A DNA stretch of 64,000 nt from Limiplasma sp036652695. GTDB taxonomy: Bacteria; Bacillota; Clostridia; Christensenellales; Aristaeellaceae. Shown piece by piece: positions 44,208 through 52,552 of the stretch. Both the position numbers and the translations under genes were made by a program. The stretch is taken from positions 12,700 through 76,699 of the forward strand of contig JAVVVJ010000005.1 in NCBI GenBank assembly GCA_036652695.1. Direction: 5' to 3'. The notes below the pieces were generated by a model, which had not been told where the DNA came from, searched no databases, and worked only from the letters and a program-made list of their open reading frames with translations. The number at the start of each line of letters is the position of its first letter. Within the stretch, counting starts at the first letter, position 1.

Positions 44208-45332
44208 TCAAAAGACCATCTGTCCCGGCCGATAGCCGTCAGGCAATTCCTCCTCGGATAAAAAAGCAAAAGTATCGTCCCTCAGGATCGGCAAAAAAGC
44301 CGCATAGGGGATTCTGGAAAATTCGCAAGCGTAATTGCTGGCGCCAAACCAGCCGCCTTCCTTGCCGCGTAGGTTCAAATCCCTTGCGAATTTAGTGTCG
44401 TTGGAGCAATCATGCACAACAAAGTCCCAGCCCTCGTCATCGGCAATTTTCATGAATTTCAGCGTCAATTCCCTGCTCCAAATGGGGGAAAGATAGCCGT
44501 GACGAGAAATATACATGTTTTCACCAGCATAATTATCAATGTTGTTGGCGTTGAGGTGCAGCTCTGCGCAGTTCATAAAATCGAGGCCGGTTGCCAAAAT
44601 CGCCTGCTTCTTGTTGATAAACCCCTCAAAGAGTTCGGGCGTCATGGGCGTTTCAATTCCCACATAAGGAATGTACTTTTTTGCAATTTCGATGTTTTTA
44701 ATCACCCGCTCCGCACAATTGGACGCGCCCAAGTTGAAGCGTATCTCGTCCAAACCAGCCTCGCCTAACGCCTTCAACGTTTCTTCCGTGGCCAAAGTGC
44801 CATTGGTATATAAATGCTGATGCACTTGTGCATCGCGGAATTTTGCAATAATCGAATAGTATTTTTCGATTTCCATAAAGGGTTCCAGATAAACATAGGA
44901 AATACCGGTCGGCTTGCGCTGAATGGAGAGCAGAAGCTCTATATCCTTTTCATAGAACTTTGTGCCGCCTATTTCCCATAGCCCTTCCCCAATCGGCGGG
45001 ATATTCTCCAGCTCGCCATAATCGTAGCAAAATTTGCACGCCATGTTGCATTTGTTTGTTTTGCGAATGGCGCTTAACCCCGTTCCCAGCAAGCAGGAGC
45101 GGCAGCCCTGCGGAAACTTGCTTTGCTCGCCTACAAAATAGGTTCTGTTTTGCAAGGTCTGCAAGTGCTCAATCGCAGACATCAGCCTTGCGTTTCGGCT
45201 GTCAACCGCCGCCTCAATCTGTGCAAAGGTAGCATAAATAATCTCTTGTTGATGCGTCATGATCTCCTCATCCTCCGGCAAGGATGAAAAGAACTCAAAC
45301 CACGTCAACGCGTCCTTCTTCGAAATTTTCAC
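44208..45332 (-). CDS. Radical SAM protein with extra CxxC motif
   Basis: A 374-residue radical SAM enzyme. The cluster motif is CNMACKFCY (Cys 95, 99, 102), and LEPFMEIEKYY, YTNGTLATEE and RFNLGAS are typical barrel strands. A second CxxC (Cys 77/80 in GCRSC) lies just upstream, an arrangement recalling COG2108-type proteins. No SPASM domain or peptide-binding RRE is visible. The reaction is unknown. The start is GTG at 45332, 7 bases after AGGAGG. It has its own promoter (45428-45456). The gene looks less GC-rich than its neighbours, which may mean transfer. Confidence 0.85.
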   Translation of the reverse strand: MKISKKDALTWFEFFSSLPEDEEIMTHQQEIIYATFAQIEAAVDSRNARLMSAIEHLQTLQNRTYFVGEQSKFPQGCRSCLLGTGLSAIRKTNKCNMACKFCYDYGELENIPPIGEGLWEIGGTKFYEKDIELLLSIQRKPTGISYVYLEPFMEIEKYYSIIAKFRDAQVHQHLYTNGTLATEETLKALGEAGLDEIRFNLGASNCAERVIKNIEIAKKYIPYVGIETPMTPELFEGFINKKQAILATGLDFMNCAELHLNANNIDNYAGENMYISRHGYLSPIWSRELTLKFMKIADDEGWDFVVHDCSNDTKFARDLNLRGKEGGWFGASNYACEFSRIPYAAFLPILRDDTFAFLSEEELPDGYRPGQMVF

Positions 45333-45427
45333 AGTATTTCCTCCTATTTCAGCGGGTGCGCTTCAAAAGCAAGTGCCCGCTATCAACGTTCATTTGTCAG
45401 GCAGAGCGCCAAGCGTCCCGCCTAAAC

Positions 45428-45456
45428 AGTATAACATGGATGCGGAGCGTCATCAA
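45428..45456 (-). promoter_or_regulatory. Promoter of the radical SAM gene
   Basis: TTGATG (45451-45456) and TATACT (45428-45433) on the minus strand with a 17-base spacer. Confidence 0.6.
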
Positions 45457-45484
45457 TTGCAAATCCCTCCCACGGATATGGAAT

Positions 45485-45513
45485 TTGCACCGAATACGTC
45501 TTTATGCTATAAT
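45485..45513 (+). promoter_or_regulatory. Promoter of the zinc-ribbon ORF and acetyltransferase
   Basis: TTGCAC (45485-45490) and TATAAT (45508-45513), spacer 17, divergent from the radical SAM promoter. Confidence 0.65.
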
Positions 45514-45561
45514 TTCACCATCAGCCGATGCGCAAAGCGCGGAATGAGGAGCGAACGAAGC

Positions 45562-45678
45562 ATGAAATATCCAAGCTGCGGAGCTGCCATTGATGGCGAT
45601 AGAAACCGCTGCCAGCATTGCGGTTTCAATCCCTCCACGTTTCCGGTTCCTCCACGGATCAGTGGGAGCGTACATTGA
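45562..45678 (+). CDS. Mini zinc-ribbon ORF, possibly degenerate (38 residues)
   Basis: Begins MKYPSCGAAIDGDRNRCQHCG, the shape of an N-terminal zinc ribbon (CPxC...CxxC), but the first Cys is Tyr, so only three of four ligands remain. GAGGAG lies about 10 bases before the ATG and a good promoter is upstream. After the ribbon only 17 residues follow. It could be the decayed start of a larger zinc-ribbon protein, or a leader peptide for the acetyltransferase gene 39 bases downstream. Confidence 0.35.
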   Translation: MKYPSCGAAIDGDRNRCQHCGFNPSTFPVPPRISGSVH

Positions 45679-45717
45679 TCAACCGATTTTGACAAAAGAA
45701 AGGCAAGGCGTATCTAC

Positions 45718-46365
45718 ATGACCCATGAAGAAGAAAAAATATTTGCAGGCGTATTGTTCGCCCCCGGCAATCCAGAGCTGCGCGCAATCAAGCTCAAAAC
45801 GCACAACCTATGCACGCAGTACAACCAAACCTTTGAAGATGAAACGGAGAAGCGTGCCGCTATCATCTCACAAATATTTCAAGCGGTTGGTGAGGGAAGC
45901 TTTCTGCAAGGCCCCCTCTACATCCATTATGGCCAGCATACGCAAATCGGCAGACATTTCTTTGGCAACTTTAACCTCACCATACAGGATGACGCCCGCG
46001 TGACCATTGGAGACAATTGTAACTTTGGCCCCAATGTGACGATTGTTACGCCCGTGCATCCCATGCTGCCGGATGAGCGCCGCGCTCTGATTGATACTGC
46101 TGGCAACACGCTGCATATGTGCTACGCAAAGCCCGTGACCATTGGCCGCGATTGCTGGCTAGGCGCAAACGTAGTGGTTTGCCCGGGCGTCACCATTGGC
46201 GCTGGTTGCGTCATCGGCGCGGGCAGCGTGGTGGTGCGCGACATCCCGCCGCTCACCTTTGCGGCGGGAAATCCCTGCAAGGTCATCCGCGAAATTACCG
46301 AGGCGGATCGCATCCAAAATAAGCCCGAGCTTCTGGGCGACCTGCTGCTCGCCAATATGCGTTAA
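45718..46365 (+). CDS. Sugar O-acetyltransferase (Maa/LacA family)
   Basis: A 215-residue left-handed beta-helix acetyltransferase using acetyl-CoA. The N-terminal Maa domain (EEKIFAGVLFAPGNPELRAIK) is followed by hexapeptide repeats (IGDNCNFGPNVTIVT, IGRDCWLGANVVVCPGVTIG). The catalytic His lies in VTPVHPM and the tail AAGNPCKVIREI is typical. Relatives acetylate maltose, glucose or galactosides, so it may detoxify unused sugars. The ribosome site AAGG is about 11 bases before the ATG. A hairpin follows. Confidence 0.9.
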   Translation: MTHEEEKIFAGVLFAPGNPELRAIKLKTHNLCTQYNQTFEDETEKRAAIISQIFQAVGEGSFLQGPLYIHYGQHTQIGRHFFGNFNLTIQDDARVTIGDNCNFGPNVTIVTPVHPMLPDERRALIDTAGNTLHMCYAKPVTIGRDCWLGANVVVCPGVTIGAGCVIGAGSVVVRDIPPLTFAAGNPCKVIREITEADRIQNKPELLGDLLLANMR

Positions 46366-46387
46366 CGCTCTACCGACTCACCAAAAG

Positions 46388-46429
46388 CGGCCATTTGACA
46401 TGCGTTTCACAAACGCCGTCAAATGGCCG
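46388..46429. terminator. Hairpin between acetyltransferase and alpha-xylosidase
   Basis: CGGCCATTTGAC (46388-46399) pairs with GTCAAATGGCCG (46418-46429), with GCGTTT/AACGC inside. T-runs are short on both strands; it probably stops both convergent genes. Confidence 0.65.
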
Positions 46430-46462
46430 TTAACATTTTCAGCTTGATGATCCCCCGCGCGG

Positions 46463-48697
46463 CTACCGCACGACCGCGTTATGCATCACCAAATGATAGG
46501 GCTTTGCGCTATCGGTTTTCACCAGCGGCTTACCCTCCTTGAGCGTCACTTCAAACCATGCGGCGGCAGCGCCATCCAACGCCGGAACCACACAGCTCGC
46601 GCTCTGCCCCTCCTTGAGCTGGTACAGATGCAAGGCAATGTCATCCGCATAATCATAATCCGGGCGGTCATCGTGCGCGCCCATCGCAAGCAAACTGCCC
46701 TCCCGCACCATCAGCGGCAGGCTTTGGAAGCCATGGCGCTCCTTGCGCCAACCTCCCCCAACCACCACATGCCCATCCAGCAAATTCGTCCATTCGCCCT
46801 CTGGCAGGTAGAAATCCACATCCCCCGCAGCGCTGAACACCGGCGCTACCAACAAGCTCCCGCCCAGCATGTATTGACGGTCGAGCGTATCGCAGCCGGG
46901 ATCGCCCGGGAACTCTAGCATCATCGGGCGCAGCATGGGCGTGCCAGCTTGATGTGCCTCTACCGCCGCGCCGTAGAGATACGGCATCAACGCGCATTTC
47001 AGCTTGGTAAACTGGCGCACCACATCGCAGGCCTCGTCGTCAAACATCCACGGCACGCGGTAGCTAGAGGAGCCATGCAAGCGGCTATGGCTACTCAACA
47101 GCCCAAAAGCCGCCCAGCGCTTGTACACATCCGCCGGAGCCGTTTGCTCAAAGCCGGAAATATCGTGGCTCCAAAACCCAAATCCGCTATGTGAAATGCT
47201 AAGCCCGGCGCGAAGCGTCTCCGCCATGGAGGCGTAGCATGCGCTGTTGTCGCCGCCCCAGTGTACCGGAAACTGCTGCCCGCCCGCCGTCGCGCTACGC
47301 GCAAAGAGCACTGCGTCACCCTTGCCGCGCTCCCGTTCCAGCAGCTCAAACACCATTTTGTTGTACACAAAGGTGTAGTAGTTGTGCATGTGCAGCGCAT
47401 CGGAGCCGTCAAAATACGCAATATCCTTCACCGGAATACGCTCGCCAAAATCCGTCTTAAAACAGTCCACGCCCATATCCATCAGCTTTTTCAGATAGCA
47501 GCAGTACCAATCGCGCGCCGCTGGGTTGGTAACGTCCACCACGCCCATGCCCGCCTGCCACAGATCCGTTTGCCAAACGTCGCCGTTTGTCTTTTTGAGC
47601 AGATATCCATGTTGCATGCCTTCTGCAAAGAGCGGGGAGGCTTGCCCAATATAAGGGTTAATCCAGCAGCAGATATGCAGGCCGCGTGCCTTGTAGCGTG
47701 CAAGCATGCCCTGCGGATCGGGGAAGGTATCCGGATCCCAGCAAAAATCGCACCAATGATAGCCGCGCATCCAGTAGCAGTCAAAGTGAAACACATGCAA
47801 TGGAATATCGCGATCCGCCATGCCCTGTATAAACGACGAGGTGGTCTTTTCATCATAGCTGGTGGTAAAGCTGGTGGTAAGCCACAGCCCAAAGCTCCAC
47901 GCGGGCGGCAGCGCGGGGCGGCCTGTCATGCGGGTGTAGCGTTCCAACGTTCCCTTGGGCGTGCCGCCATAGATGATATCGTAGGTCAGCGTTTCGCCAA
48001 GCACTGAGAACTGCACGCGCTCCACCTTCTCGCTAGCCACCTCAAAGCTCACGTCGGCGGTATCCTCCACAAACACGCCATAGCCCCGGTTGGTCATGTA
48101 GAAGGGAACGTTTTTGTACGCGTATTCGCTGGCTGTGCCGCCATCCGCGTTCCACATGTCGATGGTCTGGCCGTTTTTGACATATGCGCCGAAGCGCTCG
48201 CCCAAGCCATATACGCACTCCCCCACATCCAGCAAGAGCGAATCGGAAAGATAGCTCTTGCCGGTGGTCTTGTCCAACGCGTGCGCCATGCCATGGTAGC
48301 CGCTTTGGGTGAGCAACCGCCCATCTGCCATAAAATCCACCTGCCACGCGCCGTTCAGCTTATGCACCACCGCCTCCAGCGCACCGGAGCGGAAGGAGAC
48401 CTTGCTCTCCTCCTCGGCACAAACGGCTTGCACAGCCTCTTCCCGCAGCTCAAATTGCGGCAGCTTGGGCTGTACACCCGCGAAATGCACCACCTTTACG
48501 CGAATGACATTCTCCATCGGCGCGGAAAATTCCACGTCCAGCGTTGCGCTGTTGAGGATATCGCCCCGGCTGCGGATTGGCTTGCACGCCGCCAGCACCT
48601 TGAGCGTTTGATCGGCGCGAGCGGTGCGCACCCATTGCGTGGCATAGCTCATCGTGTAGTTCTCTTTGGTCAGCCAATAGCCTTTTGTAAAGCGCAT
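46463..48697 (-). CDS. GH31 alpha-xylosidase (YicI-type)
   Basis: A 744-residue GH31 enzyme that releases alpha-xylose, for example from isoprimeverose or xyloglucan fragments. The nucleophile Asp is in FKTDFGERIP at residue 416, the same number as in E. coli YicI. The acid/base Asp is in HWGGDNSA (about 483). KTDFGERIP distinguishes alpha-xylosidases from most alpha-glucosidases of the family. ATG 48697 lies 8 bases after AAAGGAAG; the TTG version from 48775 has no ribosome site. It follows the isomerase/epimerase gene by 14 bases in one operon. Confidence 0.93.
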   Translation of the reverse strand: MRFTKGYWLTKENYTMSYATQWVRTARADQTLKVLAACKPIRSRGDILNSATLDVEFSAPMENVIRVKVVHFAGVQPKLPQFELREEAVQAVCAEEESKVSFRSGALEAVVHKLNGAWQVDFMADGRLLTQSGYHGMAHALDKTTGKSYLSDSLLLDVGECVYGLGERFGAYVKNGQTIDMWNADGGTASEYAYKNVPFYMTNRGYGVFVEDTADVSFEVASEKVERVQFSVLGETLTYDIIYGGTPKGTLERYTRMTGRPALPPAWSFGLWLTTSFTTSYDEKTTSSFIQGMADRDIPLHVFHFDCYWMRGYHWCDFCWDPDTFPDPQGMLARYKARGLHICCWINPYIGQASPLFAEGMQHGYLLKKTNGDVWQTDLWQAGMGVVDVTNPAARDWYCCYLKKLMDMGVDCFKTDFGERIPVKDIAYFDGSDALHMHNYYTFVYNKMVFELLERERGKGDAVLFARSATAGGQQFPVHWGGDNSACYASMAETLRAGLSISHSGFGFWSHDISGFEQTAPADVYKRWAAFGLLSSHSRLHGSSSYRVPWMFDDEACDVVRQFTKLKCALMPYLYGAAVEAHQAGTPMLRPMMLEFPGDPGCDTLDRQYMLGGSLLVAPVFSAAGDVDFYLPEGEWTNLLDGHVVVGGGWRKERHGFQSLPLMVREGSLLAMGAHDDRPDYDYADDIALHLYQLKEGQSASCVVPALDGAAAAWFEVTLKEGKPLVKTDSAKPYHLVMHNAVVR

Positions 48698-48711
48698 AGT
48701 GTTCTTCCTTT

Positions 48712-49524
48712 CTACTTTTCCTGCGCAAGTCCGCGCAAATAGGCCGCTGAGGCAGTCATATCCGCCAGCATGCAAGGCGAGCCGTAATGCTCTATGGTCA
48801 AATCGCCATGATAGCCGTTTGCCGTCAGCTTTTCAAGCGCCGCGCGCACGGGGATGACGCCTCCGCCCACCGGTGCGGAATAAAGCCGGCTTCCCGCGGG
48901 CGTTTCCGTACCCTCGTCCCCCGCGCGGCCGCTGAGGGCGCGATCCTTGCAATGCACCCTTTGCACATACCGCAACAGCTGCTCAAGCGCCGTGAGCGCA
49001 TCCTCGCCGCTATACAGGAAATTGCCCGTATCAAAGGTGCAGCCCAAGCCGGGCGTCTCCCGCATCAGGTATACAAGCTCCTCCCATGTGGCGTAGGGTG
49101 CATCGGTGCTATCGTAATCCTCAAGGGTAACGCTTACATTCCATTGCCGCGCCTCATCAACCAATGGGCGCAGGTGGCGGCAGATTTCTTCCATCACCTG
49201 TTGCCGCTCGTCTCCCGGCGCAAGAAAGCCGGGAATCACCAGCAGCTGAGCAATTTTTTCGTTCCGCGCAAGGCGAACAAGCGCGCGTGCTTCCTCCATG
49301 CCGTGGCCATGGGCAAAATCAAAGCGCCCAATGACCGCGCCGATTTCCATGCCTGCGCCTTGCAGCATGGCACGCAGCTCCTGCGGGTGCGCGCATAGAT
49401 CGCCGCTGTTGACATCGGCGTAACGGATGCCCGAAAGCGCGGCACGCGCGGCGATTTCACTCATTTCAAGCTGCTCCTGCCGCGCCGCATCCAGCAGATG
49501 GTCATAAAAGATCCCAATTCGCAT
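48712..49524 (-). CDS. Sugar phosphate isomerase/epimerase-like TIM-barrel protein
   Basis: A 270-residue xylose-isomerase-like (AP endonuclease 2 fold) protein. MRIGIFYDHLL opens the barrel. VTLEDYDS, the FDTGNFLYSGED strand, RVHCKD and LTIEHYGSP carry the expected metal-binding Glu, Asp and His residues. The substrate is unknown. Being first in an operon with the alpha-xylosidase suggests a role with xylose or a related sugar. The start at 49524 follows AAGGAGGG at a long spacing of about 11. Confidence 0.87.
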   Translation of the reverse strand: MRIGIFYDHLLDAARQEQLEMSEIAARAALSGIRYADVNSGDLCAHPQELRAMLQGAGMEIGAVIGRFDFAHGHGMEEARALVRLARNEKIAQLLVIPGFLAPGDERQQVMEEICRHLRPLVDEARQWNVSVTLEDYDSTDAPYATWEELVYLMRETPGLGCTFDTGNFLYSGEDALTALEQLLRYVQRVHCKDRALSGRAGDEGTETPAGSRLYSAPVGGGVIPVRAALEKLTANGYHGDLTIEHYGSPCMLADMTASAAYLRGLAQEK

Positions 49525-49558
49525 AGAGCCATTGCCCTCCTTACTGTCTTATGCAAGC

Positions 49559-49587
49559 ATTATAGCAGTTTTGCCATTTTCCCGCCA
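49559..49587 (-). promoter_or_regulatory. Promoter of the epimerase/alpha-xylosidase operon
   Basis: A perfect TATAAT (49559-49564, minus strand) 35 bases before the start codon. The -35 (TGGCGG, 17 bases upstream) is poor, so an activator may be needed. Confidence 0.5.
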
Positions 49588-49659
49588 GCCCCATCAGCCA
49601 CAAAGCAGCGTCATATTTTGAAACGCAAAAAATTCTTGTGAGCAAATCGTAAAAAAGAC

Positions 49660-49690
49660 TTGACTTGGAGTCAACTCCATATGTTAAGAT
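49660..49690 (+). promoter_or_regulatory. MerR-type promoter with operator in a 19-base spacer
   Basis: TTGACT (49660-49665) and TAAGAT (49685-49690) are separated by 19 bases. The spacer contains TGGAGT-CA-ACTCCA (49666-49679). A long spacer holding a dyad is the hallmark of MerR-family targets. No merR gene is in the window. Two further palindromes, TTCCTAGGAA and CCCTAGGG, lie side by side just downstream. Confidence 0.65.
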
Positions 49691-49764
49691 ATCAGCATTC
49701 CTAGGAACCCTAGGGAATCGCCTTGCTCCCAAACGGGCACAAGCAGCAGAAAGGTTGATGTTCT

Positions 49765-49974
49765 ATGTATATTCCATTGATGCTGATCCATTGCTTTTCC
49801 CCTATCGATAACACAAAGGCGGCGCGCGAGGGCACCTTGCGCACCAAGTATCGCAAGCACGCGGCAAGGGCTTTTCAGCTCCTCCGCGCTCGGCGGCAGC
49901 AAGCCGCCTGCCAATGCGACACAAGCGCGGCGTGCGCGTGCGCGTGCCTATGTGGCGAATGCAAATCCCTATGA
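49765..49974 (+). CDS. Small Cys-rich ORF (69 residues) behind the MerR-type promoter
   Basis: Not recognised. The N-terminal 48 residues are basic (KYRKHAARAF, RARRQQAA). The tail CQCDTSAACACACLCGEC has seven Cys in 18 residues with CxC spacing, as in metal-binding peptides. AGAAAGG (49748-49754) lies 10 bases before the ATG. The GCGTGC repeat that encodes part of the tail could give such a pattern by chance, and the gene is small. It is the only sizeable ORF between the MerR-type promoter and the hairpin at 49984. An antisense ORF (49684-49914) is less convincing. Confidence 0.35.
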   Translation: MYIPLMLIHCFSPIDNTKAAREGTLRTKYRKHAARAFQLLRARRQQAACQCDTSAACACACLCGECKSL

Positions 49975-49978
49975 GCCG

Positions 49979-50019
49979 AAAAAGGCGTCGCAGGTAGGTT
50001 TACACCTACTTGCGACGCC
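49979..50019 (-). terminator. Terminator of the sugar ABC operon
   Basis: A 15-bp stem with one G-T pair (49984-49998 and 50005-50019), loop TTTACA, followed by TTTTTC on the minus strand, 27 bases past the binding-protein stop. Confidence 0.9.
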
Positions 50020-50045
50020 CGGGGAGGAGCTTTTTTTAGCGTAGC

Positions 50046-51545
50046 TTACTTGCCAAGAAAGGTTTTCAGCTGTGCATTTGCTTCGTCCAGATACTTCTGC
50101 ATGCCAGCAGCGTCCAACGCCTCTAGGAACTTGGGCAGCTCGGTTGCGGGATCAACCGCACCAGCATCCAGCGCCAACGCATACTGCGCGGCAACGCTGC
50201 CAAGCGCCGACATCTCATTTTGCACGCCGCTGTTATCGAAGATGAAGCCCAGTACCGGGATCGCCTTCGCGCTGCCGTAGAAAGCCTTAAACGTATCCCA
50301 GAAGCCTTCGCCTTCATCCACGGTTGCGGGCAAAATGGTGACATTGCCCATGCCGTTGCGCCACGGGGTGAAGTCAGCGCGCTTGTCGGTGAACTTGACA
50401 AGGCCGTTCTCCATGTTGTAATGAATGCCTTCCACGCCGTAGTTGAGCAAGGTCATCAGATTGGGATCGGTGTTAAGAAGGTTGAGGAACTTGAAGGACT
50501 CAACCGGATGCTCAGAGGCAGAGGAGATCGCGATCATTGCGCCCTGAGAAACGGTGCTGTCTACATAGGCATCGGTGGTGGGGAGGAACGCCACTTTGAT
50601 CTTGCGCAGCTGAGCGGCTTCATGCTCATACCCAAGCGCGTAGCTCTGCGTGCCAATGAGGTAATCCCCAGTTAGCTGAGCGTTGTTGCGGGTATCGTTG
50701 GAGGTTTCGGCCACGGCGCAACCGGGGTTCACATAGCCAGCCGCATAGTACTCACGCATTTTCTCAACAAACTTCTTGTATTCCTCGGTGGCGAACTTGT
50801 TGAGCATGGTGTTGCCATAAGCGCCCTCTGCGCTCACATCGGTGGGGTTGATGTAATAGCTGAGCAGGTTGGTGGCGCCAGCGTCGCCAGGCAGGATAAT
50901 GGAGTTGGTCACCATGCGCTCAAGCACCATGGGCTCAACAAGGAAGGGGTAGAAGCTATCGCCCTTTACTTCCTTCGCCTTGGCGAAGAGATCGCCGTAG
51001 CCGTAGAAATCCAGAGCCTTCACATCGTCCAGCGTATATCCAAGCTCTTCAAGCAAGGTTACGTTGATGTCCCAGCAAAGCTGAGTGGCACAATCCTTAT
51101 AGCCATTCACAGCGTAAACGCCTAAGCCATCCGAACCTTCGATGGTGGCGGCCTGCATCAGCGCCGGAGGAATCGCCGCAACCAGATCCGCGCCGTATTC
51201 CGCAATCAGTTCATCCAGCTTGAGCCAGTAGCCCTTTTTGGCATAGGTATTGTACTCGTCCGCGCTCCAAGAGCAGGTAAAGTACATATCTACATCGTTA
51301 TCGCCAGCAGCAATGGAGTTGGTGGATTTGTCATCAAAGTCACCCCATGTGCCCCAGATGACTTCCAGCTTTGCGCCAACCTTGTCGGCGATGTACTCGT
51401 TTACCTTTTGCAAAACCTCGGTATCATCCGCAACGGAGCTACCATGGAACATGATGGTGATGGTGGGTAGCTCCTCGGCGGCCGCAAAGCTGGCCGTGGC
51501 GAGCAGCATGGCAATTGCCAGGAACAGAGCCAGAAACTTCTTCAT
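50046..51545 (-). CDS. ABC transporter sugar-binding protein (LplA-like, DUF3502)
   Basis: A 499-residue extracellular solute-binding protein of the family that feeds LplB/LplC permeases. The signal peptide MKKFLALFLAIAMLLATASF is followed by AAAEE, and there is no lipobox Cys, so the protein is not an obvious lipoprotein. The body has the family 1 fold (GDNDVDMYFTCSWSADEY and DDVKALDFYGYGDLFAKAKE). The C-terminal DUF3502-like part contains the VLGFIFDNSGVQNEMSALG segment. The carbohydrate ligand is unknown. It is the last gene of the permease-permease-binding protein operon. Confidence 0.9.
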   Translation of the reverse strand: MKKFLALFLAIAMLLATASFAAAEELPTITIMFHGSSVADDTEVLQKVNEYIADKVGAKLEVIWGTWGDFDDKSTNSIAAGDNDVDMYFTCSWSADEYNTYAKKGYWLKLDELIAEYGADLVAAIPPALMQAATIEGSDGLGVYAVNGYKDCATQLCWDINVTLLEELGYTLDDVKALDFYGYGDLFAKAKEVKGDSFYPFLVEPMVLERMVTNSIILPGDAGATNLLSYYINPTDVSAEGAYGNTMLNKFATEEYKKFVEKMREYYAAGYVNPGCAVAETSNDTRNNAQLTGDYLIGTQSYALGYEHEAAQLRKIKVAFLPTTDAYVDSTVSQGAMIAISSASEHPVESFKFLNLLNTDPNLMTLLNYGVEGIHYNMENGLVKFTDKRADFTPWRNGMGNVTILPATVDEGEGFWDTFKAFYGSAKAIPVLGFIFDNSGVQNEMSALGSVAAQYALALDAGAVDPATELPKFLEALDAAGMQKYLDEANAQLKTFLGK

Positions 51546-51598
51546 AGATGGAATCCTCCTTTTTTATATGTAAGCGATCAAGCAACCCTTGACCGTTC

Positions 51599-52534
51599 TT
51601 ACCCCTTTACAGAACCGATGGTCAAGCCCGCCACCACGTAGCGCTGAAAGAACGGGTAGGCGCAGGCGATGGGAACCACAATGAATACCACCAACGCCAT
51701 TTTGAGCGTTTGCGAGGGGAGGTTCTGGGCGATATTGGCCGCCTCCGCGCCCAGCATGTGGCTGTTCTTAGCAAGGAAATCGGCGTTGCGCTGCATTTTC
51801 ATCAGCAGGTATTGCAGCGGAATGATGGCATTGTTCTTGCTGATGTAGAGCAGCGAGAGAAACCATTCGTTCCAAAAAGCCAGCGCGTTGAGCAATGCGA
51901 TGGTCGCGATGCCCGGCTTTACAATGGGCATAACAATGTGAAAGAGGGTATTGTACTCGCCGCTGCCATCGATTGTAGCGGCCTCAATCAGCTCCATGGG
52001 CACCGAGGTTTGAAAGAACGTGCGCATCACGATGACGTTGAAGGGATTAAACAGGATGGGCACAATGAGCGCTGCGTAGTTATCGCTTAAGCCCAGCACA
52101 CTCTTGCAGATGATAAACGTGGGTACCAAGCCGCCGCCAAAGATCATGGTAAAGAAACTAAGGAAGTTAAAGAAGCCGCGATACTTGAAATCCCTTCGAA
52201 ACAGCGGGTAGCTGTACAGGATGCACATCATTACGCTCATTGCCGTACCAAGGATGGTAATGTAGAAGCTATTGAAGTAGCTGCGCCACAGCGCGTCGCC
52301 CAGCCGCATCACGTACTTGTAGGATTCCAGCGACCACTCCACCGGTAAAAACGAATACCCGATCTGCCGAATGCTGGCCTCCGAAGAGAAGGAGATGATG
52401 AGCACAAAGACGAAGGGAATGATGCATGCCAGCGCGAAAACCGCAAGCAGGACGTGGAACAGGGCTTCCATTGGCGCGCTAAAGCTGTTTAAGCGCATAT
52501 CCTTTTTGTGGCGTAGTTGTTGAGAAGCAACCAT
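51599..52534 (-). CDS. Carbohydrate ABC transporter permease, LplC/YtcP-type
   Basis: A 311-residue CUT1-family permease with six membrane segments. The EAA loop is EAATIDGSGEYNTLFH (about 180-195). It ends in AGLTIGSVKG, like the permease at 194-1075. It lies between the LplB-type permease and the binding protein. No ATPase gene is near. The start follows AAAGGAGGCGG. Confidence 0.92.
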   Translation of the reverse strand: MVASQQLRHKKDMRLNSFSAPMEALFHVLLAVFALACIIPFVFVLIISFSSEASIRQIGYSFLPVEWSLESYKYVMRLGDALWRSYFNSFYITILGTAMSVMMCILYSYPLFRRDFKYRGFFNFLSFFTMIFGGGLVPTFIICKSVLGLSDNYAALIVPILFNPFNVIVMRTFFQTSVPMELIEAATIDGSGEYNTLFHIVMPIVKPGIATIALLNALAFWNEWFLSLLYISKNNAIIPLQYLLMKMQRNADFLAKNSHMLGAEAANIAQNLPSQTLKMALVVFIVVPIACAYPFFQRYVVAGLTIGSVKG

Positions 52535-52552
52535 GGTTCCGCCTCCTTTTCT

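Noticed and set aside
45259..45678. 139-codon + strand frame including the mini zinc ribbon
   Set aside because: Its first half is antisense to the radical SAM start and its own promoter lies inside the frame; only the last 38 codons are plausible.
49684..49914. 76-codon minus-strand frame in the epimerase/ABC intergenic region
   Set aside because: No ribosome site, composition without recognisable structure, and it crosses the MerR-type promoter.
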